From positions 62,001-126,000 of the forward strand of contig NZ_RQFO01000009.1 of assembly GCF_004770045.1 (NCBI RefSeq): DNA of 64,000 nucleotides, in the 5' to 3' direction. The notes under the pieces are model-generated. The model searched no databases. It saw only the letters and a list, made by a program, of their open reading frames with translations, and was not told the DNA's origin. A program made the position numbers and the translations under genes. This document shows, one piece after another, positions 54,106 to 62,729 of this stretch. Within the stretch, counting starts at the first letter, position 1; each line of letters begins with the position of its first letter. This DNA comes from Leptospira montravelensis (GTDB taxonomy: Bacteria > Spirochaetota > Leptospiria > Leptospirales > Leptospiraceae).

Positions 54106-54327
54106 ATGAACCAAATCATTAAAAAAGCCGATCGACCCACCTGTGATTGTGGAACCACTCGTGACGATGAAAATGCACGTAAAGTTGTAAAGTATTCCAA
54201 ATGGGGAATGATAGCAATGGGTCTTGTCGGGATATCAGCTACACCAACCGATATATACTTTGTTTGTCGAAAGTGCAAACAACCCTTCGGACGTATGACG
54301 AAAGAAGAAAGAAAATCGAAATCCTAA
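54106..54327 (+). CDS. Small zinc-ribbon-like membrane-associated protein
   Basis: A 73-residue protein from ATG 54106. CDCGTT and CRKCKQPFGR give a CxC and CxxC pair, probably a zinc ribbon, with a short hydrophobic stretch WGMIAMGLVGISATP between. An upstream frame to 54058 adds 16 residues. Unrecognised family; probably a small regulator or rubredoxin-like metal protein. Gene lies between the cytochrome and STAS genes on the same strand. Confidence 0.5.
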   Translation: MNQIIKKADRPTCDCGTTRDDENARKVVKYSKWGMIAMGLVGISATPTDIYFVCRKCKQPFGRMTKEERKSKS

Positions 54328-54369
54328 TTTTTGTTGACCCGCGTTCTCGGTGGATTTCCCTGGAAGCTA

Positions 54370-54720
54370 ATGATGGAAGAGTTTAAGATTCGGTTAGGAT
54401 TTGAAAACGGGGGAAATTTACCTGTAATTCATATATCTGGCGAAATCACATCCGAAGCCGAAGAAGAGATTGTGGAATCTTACGAATCCATCCCCGCGGA
54501 TAAACGAAATCGGGTCATTTTGAACTTTTCGGAAACATCTTATATCAACTCTGCAGGAATTGCCACTCTCATCAGTCTGATCACAAAATCATCTGAGAAC
54601 CAAGGAAAAATTGAATTTGCAGGACTCAACACACACTTTAGAAAAGTGATGGATATTGTTGGTCTGACTGATTTTGTCCTCATTCACGATTCTCTAAATT
54701 CTGCACTCACCCAAGTCTAA
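54370..54720 (+). CDS. STAS-domain anti-sigma factor antagonist
   Basis: A 116-residue STAS domain protein. VILNFSETSYINSAGIATLI has the conserved Ser of RsbV/SpoIIAA-type proteins (SAG), followed by KIEFAGLNTHFRKVMDIVGL. Phosphorylation of that Ser by an anti-sigma kinase would release it, and the PP2C phosphatase gene two genes downstream could reverse this. Start at the ATG pair 54370/54373; an upstream TTG at 54331 is in frame but has no clear Shine-Dalgarno sequence. Confidence 0.85.
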   Translation: MMEEFKIRLGFENGGNLPVIHISGEITSEAEEEIVESYESIPADKRNRVILNFSETSYINSAGIATLISLITKSSENQGKIEFAGLNTHFRKVMDIVGLTDFVLIHDSLNSALTQV

Positions 54721-54776
54721 ATTATTCTAGATTCCAAACTTCCCTTCCGTAAGATAGGAGGGAGAGAGGTCTTTTC

Positions 54777-56057
54777 ATGAGTGAAGTGGAAATCCACGTC
54801 AAGGGCAAAACATATAAATTACCGGTCATTGTTGGTACCGATGGAAAAGAGGGAATCGACCTAACCGATTTTTATAGAAAAACGGGCCTGGTTACTGTTG
54901 ATCCTGGTTTGTTTAATACAGCTCTTGGATTGTCTAAAGTATCAAGACGTGATCCCGAAAAAGGGGAACTAACCTATCGCGGTTATGACCTAAAAGAACT
55001 CGCATACCAATCCACATTTGTGGAAACTTCGTTTTTATTAATTTATGGTAACCTTCCCACTAAACAAGAGTTAAATGACTTTTCGGGTCGTCTTTCTAAA
55101 CACTCTATGATCCACGAAGATATGTTAAATCTTTTTGACGGATTTCCTGGTGTTGCCAATCCATTAGCAGTTTTATCTGTAATGGTCACTTCACTTTCTA
55201 GTTATTATTTAGAAGAATATGAAGAAAAGTTAGATATGGGTGTGGATTTGATCGCAAGGTTACTTGCAAAAATTCGTACCATTGCAGCTTTCACTTATAA
55301 ACATGCTGTCGGCCATCCTTTCGTATACCCTTTGGATAAAAATCCATACTGCACAAACTTTCTTTATATGATGCATAAAATGCCTGCGGACAATTATACC
55401 GTACCAGAAGAGTTTGACCGCATTTTAAATCAAATGTGGATTTTACATGCAGACCACGAACAGAATGTATCCAACACCGCCGTTCAAGTGGTAGGTTCCA
55501 CACAAGCCAATTTATTTGCCTCAATTTCTGCAGGAATCATGGCACAATGGGGAGCACGCGAAGGGGGACGACCTACCGCAGCCATTGGACTTATCGAAGA
55601 CATCATCAAAACAAAAACTCCTGTGAAGGATTATTTTGAAAGATTCAAACGAGGTGGTTTGAATATTCAAACCAATGGTTTTGGTCAAAAGGCTTATGAT
55701 GTAGTGAGTCCTCGTGCGATGGTTGCCCGTGAAATCATCCGTGAATTCTACAAAGGTAGAAAGTTGTCAGCTGTGGAAGATGTGGCTCTTCAAATAGACG
55801 AAGTGGTTTGGAACGATTCCTACTTTATGGAGAATCTTTTGTATCCTAATTTAGAATACTACTCTGGACTCGTATTTCACACATTGGGAATCCCAAAGAA
55901 TATGTTCTCTGTGATGCAGGTTATCGGTAGACTTCCAGGTTGGCTTGCGCATTGGAGAGAACAAAGGATGAAGGGAGACTTCTCAAAAGTTCGTCCAAAA
56001 CAGATATATGTGGGTGAAAACCAAAGAAAGTATATCCCTGTTCAGAACCGCCTTTAG
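54777..56057 (+). CDS. Citrate synthase homologue lacking the catalytic triad
   Basis: A 426-residue protein with a full-length citrate synthase fold: TYRGYDLKELAYQSTFVETS, FDRILNQMWILHADHEQN (His224 and His227), PGWLAHWREQ and VRPKQIYVGE are in place. The catalytic positions equivalent to E. coli His264, His305 and Asp362 are Glu262 (GAREGGRP), Gln304 (GFGQKAY) and Glu360 (NLEYYSG), so all three differ. Oxaloacetate/CoA-binding Arg residues seem kept. It may have other chemistry (for example acyl-CoA ligand binding or a changed mechanism) or no activity. It stands between STAS and SpoIIE genes. Confidence 0.85.
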   Translation: MSEVEIHVKGKTYKLPVIVGTDGKEGIDLTDFYRKTGLVTVDPGLFNTALGLSKVSRRDPEKGELTYRGYDLKELAYQSTFVETSFLLIYGNLPTKQELNDFSGRLSKHSMIHEDMLNLFDGFPGVANPLAVLSVMVTSLSSYYLEEYEEKLDMGVDLIARLLAKIRTIAAFTYKHAVGHPFVYPLDKNPYCTNFLYMMHKMPADNYTVPEEFDRILNQMWILHADHEQNVSNTAVQVVGSTQANLFASISAGIMAQWGAREGGRPTAAIGLIEDIIKTKTPVKDYFERFKRGGLNIQTNGFGQKAYDVVSPRAMVAREIIREFYKGRKLSAVEDVALQIDEVVWNDSYFMENLLYPNLEYYSGLVFHTLGIPKNMFSVMQVIGRLPGWLAHWREQRMKGDFSKVRPKQIYVGENQRKYIPVQNRL

Positions 56058-56079
56058 GTTTTTTAAACTGCCAAATCTG

Positions 56080-58158
56080 ATGAATTTCCGGTGGTTCGGA
56101 CTTTTTTGGTGTTTGGTGTTTGTTTCGTGTATTCCGAAAGAGGCACCACCCAAAGTGGAGAAGGGGGTTCTTTCCGCTGAATCTTATCTAAGTTCTCCGG
56201 CAAAAACCGTTGAACTTAAGGGTGAGTGGGAATATTATCCAGGTCTTCTTATTTCTCCTTTAGAGTTAGAGATTTTAAAAACAAATAGGGAACCCCATTT
56301 TTTTGAGGTTCCTGGAGTTTGGTCCGACTCTTTTTGGAAAAGGGGATTTCTGGCTGGAGATGGATATGCAACATTCAGCATGAAAGTCCAACATGGACTA
56401 AAAGGAGTTCCCTTATCCTTAAAAGTGCCTGAGATGGAGACCGCCTATAATCTGTTTGTTGATGGTGTGAAATTATCATCCAATGGAGTTGTTACTACTT
56501 CTTACCAAACTGGGAAACCGGAATACCGACCACTCATTGTCGATTTTTTCCCCAAAGAGAATCAAACTTCTATTTTATTACAAATTTCCAATTACCATCA
56601 CAGAAAGGGCGGGCCTGCGCAAATATTGGTTTTGGGAAGGACATCTGATATACACTATCAATTCGAGTTTGAAATTCTACGCGATATGTTACTTGTGGGT
56701 AGCATTTTGTTTATGGGAATTTATCATTTGTTTTTGTTTTGGAACAGAAAAAAAGATCCTTTCACGTATTGGTTTGCTCTTACTTGTATTCTTGTCGCCT
56801 TACGTGTGTTCATTACTGGGAACAAATATGTTGTTCATCTGTATCCAAACATTTCTTGGGAAATCCATTTGAAATTAAGTTACTTGAGTTTCTTTTTGAT
56901 TACACCTATTTTTGCCCGTTATGTTTATTTACTCTTTAAACCCTATTTTTCGCGCAGCGTTTATGAATTACTTAAATATTCAGGTTTTGCATTTTGTTTT
57001 ATTGTCCTCTTGACGAGATCTTCCTTTTATACGTATCTGATGGTTCCTTTTCAGGTATTTACCTTGTTAGGTGCTTTTTATACATTTTTTGTAATTATCA
57101 GAGCCATTCGTGATTCTTCTCCAGGTTCGTTTATCTTTTTGATTAGCTTTGTCGTTTTTATTTCAAGTTTTACAAATGATATTTTGGTAAATAACCTTAT
57201 CTTTCATGGACCACTTTTGATCCATTTTGGAATCTTTACTATGTTCTTTGTGCAGTCTGTATATATCGCGAGAAATTTTTCAAAAGGTTTTGTGGACGCA
57301 GAAAACTTGGCAGGTGAACTTTCAGAAAAAAATCATACATTACAAAGTGTTCAAAATCAACTAACAGAGTTAAACGAAAGATTAGAAACTCGAGTCAAAG
57401 ACAAAACCGAAGAACTCCAAGGGAAATTAGATCAAATTGGGAAAGATATGAGACTGGCAAAGTCAATCATTCAGAGTGTTACTAAACTTCCCGATTTAGA
57501 CCCATATATCAAAGTAGATATATTATACAAACCGATTGCTGAAGTGGGTGGAGATATATATTTTGTAAAACGCATTCAGGATTTTTATTACCGTTTCTTT
57601 TTAGGTGATGCGACAGGTCATGGTTTACAAGCGGCTCTTTATTCAATGATGATCCAATCTGAATTTGAACGTGTGTCTGCGGTTGCTATGCGGCCAAACG
57701 ATTTGTTGTTTTATATGAACCAACATTTTTATGATAAAAATGCTGACCTTCAAATTTATTTCCCTGCGATTGTGATGGATTTTGATTTTCACCAGAAGAT
57801 CCTGCGTTATGCGGGAGGCGGAGTCCAAAACCAAATCCATATGAAAAAAAATGGTGTTACGGCAATGTTGGAAAATACGGGGCCAATCATTGGAATATTG
57901 GAACACTACAGGTACGGAATTACTGAATCGAAGGTTGAATCATGTGATCGTATCTTTTTATTTACAGATGGATTGTTTGAGGAGTTAAACGAATCTGATG
58001 GCACACAGGCTTGGGGAGATTTGTTAGAGATCATCCAAAAAACGGTGTCCTTGCCATTTTCAGAAGTTCTTCCATCGATTCAAAACATGTTATTCCAAAG
58101 AATGGAAAAATCTCAATGGAAAGATGATTCCACTCTCATCTTTATCGAAGTCACCTAA
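56080..58158 (+). CDS. 7TMR-DISM sensor fused to SpoIIE-type PP2C phosphatase, lipoprotein-like
   Basis: A 692-residue protein from ATG 56080 (an in-frame start at 56008 lies inside the upstream gene). N-terminal lipobox-like VSC (Cys17), then a 7TMR-DISMED2 extracellular domain (about 40-185, LKGEWEYYPG), seven membrane helices (205-395), a short coiled coil (LSEKNHTLQSVQNQLTELNE) and a PP2C domain (GGDIYFVKR, GDATGHGLQAALYSMM, LFLFTDGLFEELNES) with the metal-ligand Asp residues. It should dephosphorylate a STAS protein, plausibly the one at 54370. The stop codon forms part of a terminator stem. Confidence 0.9.
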   Translation: MNFRWFGLFWCLVFVSCIPKEAPPKVEKGVLSAESYLSSPAKTVELKGEWEYYPGLLISPLELEILKTNREPHFFEVPGVWSDSFWKRGFLAGDGYATFSMKVQHGLKGVPLSLKVPEMETAYNLFVDGVKLSSNGVVTTSYQTGKPEYRPLIVDFFPKENQTSILLQISNYHHRKGGPAQILVLGRTSDIHYQFEFEILRDMLLVGSILFMGIYHLFLFWNRKKDPFTYWFALTCILVALRVFITGNKYVVHLYPNISWEIHLKLSYLSFFLITPIFARYVYLLFKPYFSRSVYELLKYSGFAFCFIVLLTRSSFYTYLMVPFQVFTLLGAFYTFFVIIRAIRDSSPGSFIFLISFVVFISSFTNDILVNNLIFHGPLLIHFGIFTMFFVQSVYIARNFSKGFVDAENLAGELSEKNHTLQSVQNQLTELNERLETRVKDKTEELQGKLDQIGKDMRLAKSIIQSVTKLPDLDPYIKVDILYKPIAEVGGDIYFVKRIQDFYYRFFLGDATGHGLQAALYSMMIQSEFERVSAVAMRPNDLLFYMNQHFYDKNADLQIYFPAIVMDFDFHQKILRYAGGGVQNQIHMKKNGVTAMLENTGPIIGILEHYRYGITESKVESCDRIFLFTDGLFEELNESDGTQAWGDLLEIIQKTVSLPFSEVLPSIQNMLFQRMEKSQWKDDSTLIFIEVT

Positions 58159-58184
58159 ATTTGTTTCAATGTTAGGTGACTTTT
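58148..58184. terminator. Bidirectional intrinsic terminator
   Basis: AAGTCACCTAA (58148-58158) and TTAGGTGACTT (58172-58182) form an 11-bp perfect stem, with loop ATTTGTTTCAATG and T residues after it. It lies between the convergent SpoIIE gene and the TPM gene (ends 58231), and the stem includes the SpoIIE stop codon. It should serve both directions. Confidence 0.75.
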
Positions 58185-58230
58185 AGGAACAATTAGAAAT
58201 TGATTCGTATTTATATTTAGATTTTATAAA

Positions 58231-59154
58231 CTACCAATCTCCAGAAGCTCCACCACCAGCAGAATCCCCGCCACCTCCAGACCAACTGTCGGATCCGCCT
58301 GACGACCAGGAATCCCCTCCACTTGACCAACCTCCACCGCCAAAATATCCTCCATCAGAACCACCACCATTACCGATTCCTAATTTACGTTTTAAAAACA
58401 TAACTAGTATAAATAAAAGTACGGCAACGATTAAGCCAAAGGTACTTCCAAATAGAAAGGTTAAAAAGGGAAATAAAACTAAAAGGCCTATGACAGTAAA
58501 CATTATCCCTCCAATCGAAGGAACAATTAAGGAAATCAAAGTAAAGATCCCTCCCACAAGGCCAGAAGAAAACACTTCCTCGTCGGAACTGTTGCCGGTT
58601 GTAGCCACATCATCTTCTGAAGGGGAATATTCCCCTCGAATTGCAGCCATAATCGCATTCACGCCTGCAGTGACACCACCATCCATATCTTTGTCAATAA
58701 AACGTGGTTTAAGTTCATCACGAATGATATGTTTAGCTTGAATGTCAGTAAGCGAACCTTCAAGTCCACGACCCACTAATATTTTCATCTTTCTTTCGTT
58801 AGGTGCTACAATTAGCAAAACTCCATTTTTTTTGGATTTTTGTCCCAACTTCCATTCATCAAAAATTTGAATAGCTACATCATCAATGGGTTCATCTTGT
58901 AAGCTCGCGGTAGTGTATACAGCAATTTGGTTAGAAGTTTCGACTTCGAATTGTTTCAGATTTGTTTCAATTTGATTAACGGTTGCTTCGGATAAAATTC
59001 CAGCGTGGTCCATCACTCTTCTTTCTAATTTTGGAACTGGATAAGAAAAAATTTCTGTGAATGTAACGATTAAAATAGAAAGAAAACAACCAATGTTTTT
59101 TCGTCCTAACCTAGGTATAATTTTTGAATTTATGAATATTAAGTTGAATTTCAT
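58231..59154 (-). CDS. TPM domain protein with Gly/Ser-rich tail (YgcG-like)
   Basis: A 307-residue protein with a signal peptide and TPM domain (residues 45-175): RRVMDHAGILSEATVNQIET, TSNQIAVYTTASLQDEPIDD and DEWKLGQKSKKNGVLLIVAP, with RGLEGSLTDIQAKHIIRDEL. Two membrane helices follow (about 205-255), then an unusual tail rich in Gly, Ser and Trp (GWSSGGDSWSSGGSDSWSGG). Function unknown; TPM domains in bacteria associate with the membrane and with other envelope proteins. Start overlaps the second TPM gene's stop by one base (TAATG). Confidence 0.85.
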   Translation of the reverse strand: MKFNLIFINSKIIPRLGRKNIGCFLSILIVTFTEIFSYPVPKLERRVMDHAGILSEATVNQIETNLKQFEVETSNQIAVYTTASLQDEPIDDVAIQIFDEWKLGQKSKKNGVLLIVAPNERKMKILVGRGLEGSLTDIQAKHIIRDELKPRFIDKDMDGGVTAGVNAIMAAIRGEYSPSEDDVATTGNSSDEEVFSSGLVGGIFTLISLIVPSIGGIMFTVIGLLVLFPFLTFLFGSTFGLIVAVLLFILVMFLKRKLGIGNGGGSDGGYFGGGGWSSGGDSWSSGGSDSWSGGGGDSAGGGASGDW

Positions 59155-59819
59155 TACATCAATTTCCCACCATCACGGATTTCGTTAGAGATTTCGTTTT
59201 TATCATCTTTTTCGATTTGAATATTGTATTTTTTGAGAAGTTGTCCGCAGAATAGAATACTTGAAACGATACCTTCTTTTTTTTTGTTTGATTTCATTCC
59301 TTCAATGATAAGTCTTACTGCTTCGTTCCATTCTGACTTAGGCACAATCCTTGCGATTTCTTTGTCGGGTAAAATTCTTACAATATGTTCAAACAAAGAA
59401 ATATAGATTAAAATACCCGTTCTGTTTTTTGTAAGAAACACTTCTTCATCCAAAAAGGCTTCTTTTGCTCTGAGATCAACAAAGTATTGTTTGGCGGTCT
59501 TTGAAACTAAATTGATTCTGAGTTTAGGAAAGAGTATTGTGATGGATAATCCGAGAAGGGCGCCAATCCAAACAGATAAAACGGCAAAAAAAGATTCACC
59601 GCTCCATACAAGGCTGTAGAATTTTTGTGCAGTATAAAATGTAACGCCTGTAACTCCTCCCATAAGAAAGGCACCAAGCCATGCCCATTCTTTATAATGG
59701 TGAGACGATTCTGCAAAATAAGGAACAATTTCTGCCGAAGTTTTTGATTCTGCTTCACCAACTGCAGATTTGATCTCATCTAAGTCAGATTTTGAGAAAT
59801 AACGTGTTAGTATACTCAT
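59154..59819 (-). CDS. Second TPM-domain membrane protein
   Basis: A 221-residue protein from ATG 59819. LDEIKSAVGEAESKTSAEIV matches the start of a TPM domain, then two membrane helices (residues 40-85: WAWLGAFLMGGVTGVTFYTA), then FVDLRAKEAFLDEEVFLTKN and HIVRILPDKEIARIVPKSEW complete the TPM. Family is TPM_phosphatase; a phosphatase function is not established. An in-frame TTG at 59855 also exists. It is nine bases after the ctaB stop on the same strand. Confidence 0.75.
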   Translation of the reverse strand: MSILTRYFSKSDLDEIKSAVGEAESKTSAEIVPYFAESSHHYKEWAWLGAFLMGGVTGVTFYTAQKFYSLVWSGESFFAVLSVWIGALLGLSITILFPKLRINLVSKTAKQYFVDLRAKEAFLDEEVFLTKNRTGILIYISLFEHIVRILPDKEIARIVPKSEWNEAVRLIIEGMKSNKKKEGIVSSILFCGQLLKKYNIQIEKDDKNEISNEIRDGGKLM

Positions 59820-59864
59820 GGGCAGAAGAAAAACAGGAATCCTTGCCCAAATCAACTAAAAAAA

Positions 59865-60719
59865 CTAGATTTTAGAATCGATGACGATGATCAAACTGAC
59901 CAAAAATAAATGTAGGATACTAAAAAAGAAAAAACGTTTTGCAAGGAGTTTGTCTCCCGAAAGTTTCAGTCGATATGCGAAAACTAAAATCAGTATAGTC
60001 AGAAAAATCGCAGAACCTAAAAATAAAAACCCCATCCTTGCATCGGCAAAATAAAATCCAATGACAGATAACGAATAGGCAATGGCATAAAGAAAGATCT
60101 GGTTTACGGTTTTCTGAATTCCTGATACAACAGGCATCATGGGAATTCCTGCGAACTCATAATCATCTTTTAAGAAGATAGCCAGTGCCCAGAAGTGTGC
60201 AGGTGTCCAAAGAAAAATCATTAAAAATAAAATCCAAGCGGGCACGGGTAGGGTATTTGCCATTGCCGCATATCCAATCAAAGGGCCAATACATCCAGAA
60301 ATCCCACCAATTACAATGTTTTGTTCTGTCCTGGGCTTTAACCAAATAGTATATAAAAATACATATAAAAGCAAAGCAGAAAGTGCACAAACGGCTGTTA
60401 GTAGATTTATGAAATATGTTAAAATTCCAAATGCCAAAATGGCGACAATGACTCCAAGAAAGAGAGCAAAAATTGGTGTAATTTCTCCAGAAGGGATTGG
60501 TCTTTGTTTGGTTCTGTACATTACCGCATCTCTTTCTCTTTCAATGTACTGATTGAGAATAAAAGAGGCAGAACTCATTAAATAAGTTCCAAGGAGTGTG
60601 ATAAAGATTTCCCAAAGAGAAGGATAACCTGAAGTTCCTAGATACATTCCTGGAAGAACGGTAGCAAGTACGAGTACAGTGACTCTAGGTTTTGTCAGTT
60701 GGTTCCATAATCGGAACAT
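59865..60719 (-). CDS. ctaB: Protohaem IX farnesyltransferase (haem O synthase)
   Basis: A 284-residue UbiA-family membrane protein. Nine helices. LNQYIERERDAVMYRTKQRP is the diagnostic Asp-rich motif (NxxxDxxxD region), and LFLMIFLWTPAHFWALAIFL plus KDDYEFAGIPMMP the second. It attaches a farnesyl group to haem B to form haem O, required for the caa3 oxidase. Start overlaps the stop of ctaA (TAATG), so they are coupled. Confidence 0.95.
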   Translation of the reverse strand: MFRLWNQLTKPRVTVLVLATVLPGMYLGTSGYPSLWEIFITLLGTYLMSSASFILNQYIERERDAVMYRTKQRPIPSGEITPIFALFLGVIVAILAFGILTYFINLLTAVCALSALLLYVFLYTIWLKPRTEQNIVIGGISGCIGPLIGYAAMANTLPVPAWILFLMIFLWTPAHFWALAIFLKDDYEFAGIPMMPVVSGIQKTVNQIFLYAIAYSLSVIGFYFADARMGFLFLGSAIFLTILILVFAYRLKLSGDKLLAKRFFFFSILHLFLVSLIIVIDSKI

Positions 60720-61600
60720 TATTGGGCTCCTGTTTCAGAAGACCTAAAATGATAAAAGGCTGCTATAAAACAAAACATAAACACAAGAACACCATTTAAC
60801 GTGTGTAATCCGGTGATAATCTTGGGTAATTGGTACAATACGTTCATTGCACCCAGAAAAATTTGAAAAGAAATCAAATAAGCTGCAATTTTTAAAGATT
60901 TTTTGACAAGATTATCTTTTAAGTAAAGAATTCCATAGGCTGACAAAGAAAGTACAGACAAAGCAGCTATATATCCAAACAATCTATGTTCCATTTGAAA
61001 TCGGATGGGTCCTATCATTTTTGGAAACCACTCCCCATTACAAGTAGGGAAGTCGGAACAAACAAGTCCTGCATAGTGAGAACTCACCTTCCCGCCAAGA
61101 AAAAGTTGGTATAAAACAACGCTAAGTACAAAAAGGAAAAAATATTTACCGGGCCGATTCCATTGGAATGTGGTAGTATTACCTTCTGCGATCAGTAATC
61201 GGACAGTCAAACAGCTTGATAATAATAAAACAGCATTGAGTAAATGCAGATTAACAGTTGTTGGGTGGAGGAGTTTGGTAACAGTCAAACCACCGAGTAT
61301 CACTTGGGAAATAAGAAATAATAGGGAGAGTGTTGCAGGGATACCCAGGTTTTTTCGAGTTTCTTCATTTCGTAAAATCCAAACAAAACCAATTCCCACA
61401 AGAATTCCTAAAATTCCTGAGTAATAACGGTGACCCACTTCCATAAAGATCTGGAATGTAAACTCTGGCACAAATTTCCCGTGGCACAATGGCCAATCAG
61501 GACATGCGAGTCCCGAATCGGTTGCTCTTACGAGTGGACCGTAAAGGAGATTGATAAGGATCATTGCGGAAAGTATGGTGTAAAAACGTTTGAGTGTCAT
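60719..61600 (-). CDS. ctaA: Haem A synthase (CtaA/COX15 family)
   Basis: A 293-residue membrane protein from ATG 61600, with GGAGGA 13 bases upstream. LVRATDSGLACPDWPLCHGK and GRVSS-like HYAGLVCSDFPTCNGEWF are family signatures with cysteine pairs, and haem-ligand His residues are at EVGHRYYSG, LLHPTTVNLHLLN, MEHRLFGYIAA and GLHTLNGVLV. It oxidises haem O to haem A. An in-frame extension to 61735 is not part of the family. Divergent from the small membrane peptide gene, giving a shared control region 61601-61724. Confidence 0.93.
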   Translation of the reverse strand: MTLKRFYTILSAMILINLLYGPLVRATDSGLACPDWPLCHGKFVPEFTFQIFMEVGHRYYSGILGILVGIGFVWILRNEETRKNLGIPATLSLLFLISQVILGGLTVTKLLHPTTVNLHLLNAVLLLSSCLTVRLLIAEGNTTTFQWNRPGKYFFLFVLSVVLYQLFLGGKVSSHYAGLVCSDFPTCNGEWFPKMIGPIRFQMEHRLFGYIAALSVLSLSAYGILYLKDNLVKKSLKIAAYLISFQIFLGAMNVLYQLPKIITGLHTLNGVLVFMFCFIAAFYHFRSSETGAQ

Positions 61601-61724
61601 ACGTCTATCTGTTTCCTCCAGGTTTTGTGATCTGAGTTTAGGGAAAATAAAATTAATCTTGCATCTTTTAAAAATTGTTGGATAAAAAGAGCAGTTTTTC
61701 GTATAGACTATATCAGGTAAAATT

Positions 61725-61877
61725 ATGCAAAACACAGACCTTTACAATAAGGGTGGCTATTGGACTTTCCTTGTCACACTCGTACTCAACATTCTTTTTT
61801 TCGCTTATATTTCCTTTGTTCACCCGGGTACTCCGGATAACCCAGGAATGGAATCAAAAAGCGTTCAGTCCAAATAG
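61725..61877 (+). CDS. Small single-pass membrane protein of the oxidase cluster
   Basis: A 50-residue open frame starting at ATG 61725, with AGG eight bases upstream. MQNTDLYNKGGYWTFLVTLV and then LNILFFAYISFVHPG form one membrane helix, followed by a polar tail with PDNPGME. It lies directly before sco, separated by 18 bases, and may be an oxidase-assembly or subunit peptide similar to the tiny subunits found in other cox operons. Too small for most gene callers. Confidence 0.65.
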   Translation: MQNTDLYNKGGYWTFLVTLVLNILFFAYISFVHPGTPDNPGMESKSVQSK

Positions 61878-61895
61878 GGTAACCACCAAACCTTC

Positions 61896-62729
61896 GTGAA
61901 CATTCGATTCTTCTTTTTTCTTTTTCTGTTAATTGGAACCAGCGTGTCTGCGTATGATCCGCATTCCAACTTGACTCGGGAAAATAAACTTCCGAAAGAA
62001 TTAGAAAATATTGGATTTTCTGATGTCACGGGGAAGTCGCTCAATCTCGACATTCCATTTCGCGATGAATCCGGAAAAACTGTTAAGTTTTCCGATTTTT
62101 TATCGAAAGGGAAACCAATCCTCCTATCTCCCGTTTACTTCAAATGTCCTACTCTTTGTAATTTTCATCTCAACGGTGTGTTCCAAGGGTTAAAAGCACT
62201 CGATTGGTCCCTCGGTAAAGAATACCAATACATTGCAGTATCCATTGATCCGAAAGAAAATGAGTCGGTTGCTTTTCCTAAAAAAGGGGCTTATTTGAAG
62301 GAATATGGTAGGGAAGGTGCTGAATTTGGACTCCACCTCCTCACGGGTACACAGGAATCCATTGATGCTTTAACCAAACAATTGGACTTTCGGTATGCTT
62401 GGGATGCAGAAGCAAAACAATACATCCACGCCAGTGGGGTTTACGTTTTGACTCCGGAGGGAAAGGTGTCACGCATCTTTCAAGGGATCCAGCTTGAGCC
62501 TAGAGATTTAAAATTTGCCTTCCTCGAGGCATCTTCTGGTAAGATTGGGAGTTTTGTGGACAAGTTTGCTTTATTTTGCTTTCAATTTGATCCGAGAAAA
62601 AATAAATATACGATATACGCATACAGGATGATGCAATTCGGGGGGGCGGTCACCTTACTCCTTCTCGGTGCGTTTTTATACATAAACTGGCGAAAAATAA
62701 CAAATAACAACCGTCAAGGAGTCACATAG
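61896..62729 (+). CDS. Sco1/SenC-type copper chaperone for cytochrome oxidase
   Basis: A 277-residue protein with GTG start at 61896, a signal peptide (FFFFLFLLIGTSVSA) and a thioredoxin-like Sco domain. The copper ligands are KCPTLC (Cys84 and Cys88) and His178 (YIHASGVY). A C-terminal membrane helix (GGAVTLLLLGAFLYINW) anchors it. It delivers copper to the CuA site of coxB. It starts 18 bases after the small peptide gene, and coxB begins at the base after its stop. Confidence 0.93.
   Translation: MNIRFFFFLFLLIGTSVSAYDPHSNLTRENKLPKELENIGFSDVTGKSLNLDIPFRDESGKTVKFSDFLSKGKPILLSPVYFKCPTLCNFHLNGVFQGLKALDWSLGKEYQYIAVSIDPKENESVAFPKKGAYLKEYGREGAEFGLHLLTGTQESIDALTKQLDFRYAWDAEAKQYIHASGVYVLTPEGKVSRIFQGIQLEPRDLKFAFLEASSGKIGSFVDKFALFCFQFDPRKNKYTIYAYRMMQFGGAVTLLLLGAFLYINWRKITNNNRQGVT

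Noticed and set aside
56008..56079. Upstream start of the SpoIIE gene inside the citrate synthase homologue
   Set aside because: ATG 56080 gives a good lipoprotein-type signal; the upstream part would only reuse another reading frame of the neighbouring gene.
61675..61899. 74-residue plus-strand open frame before sco
   Set aside because: It runs through the 50-residue frame in another register and lacks a ribosome site; the shorter frame has a membrane helix and good start.
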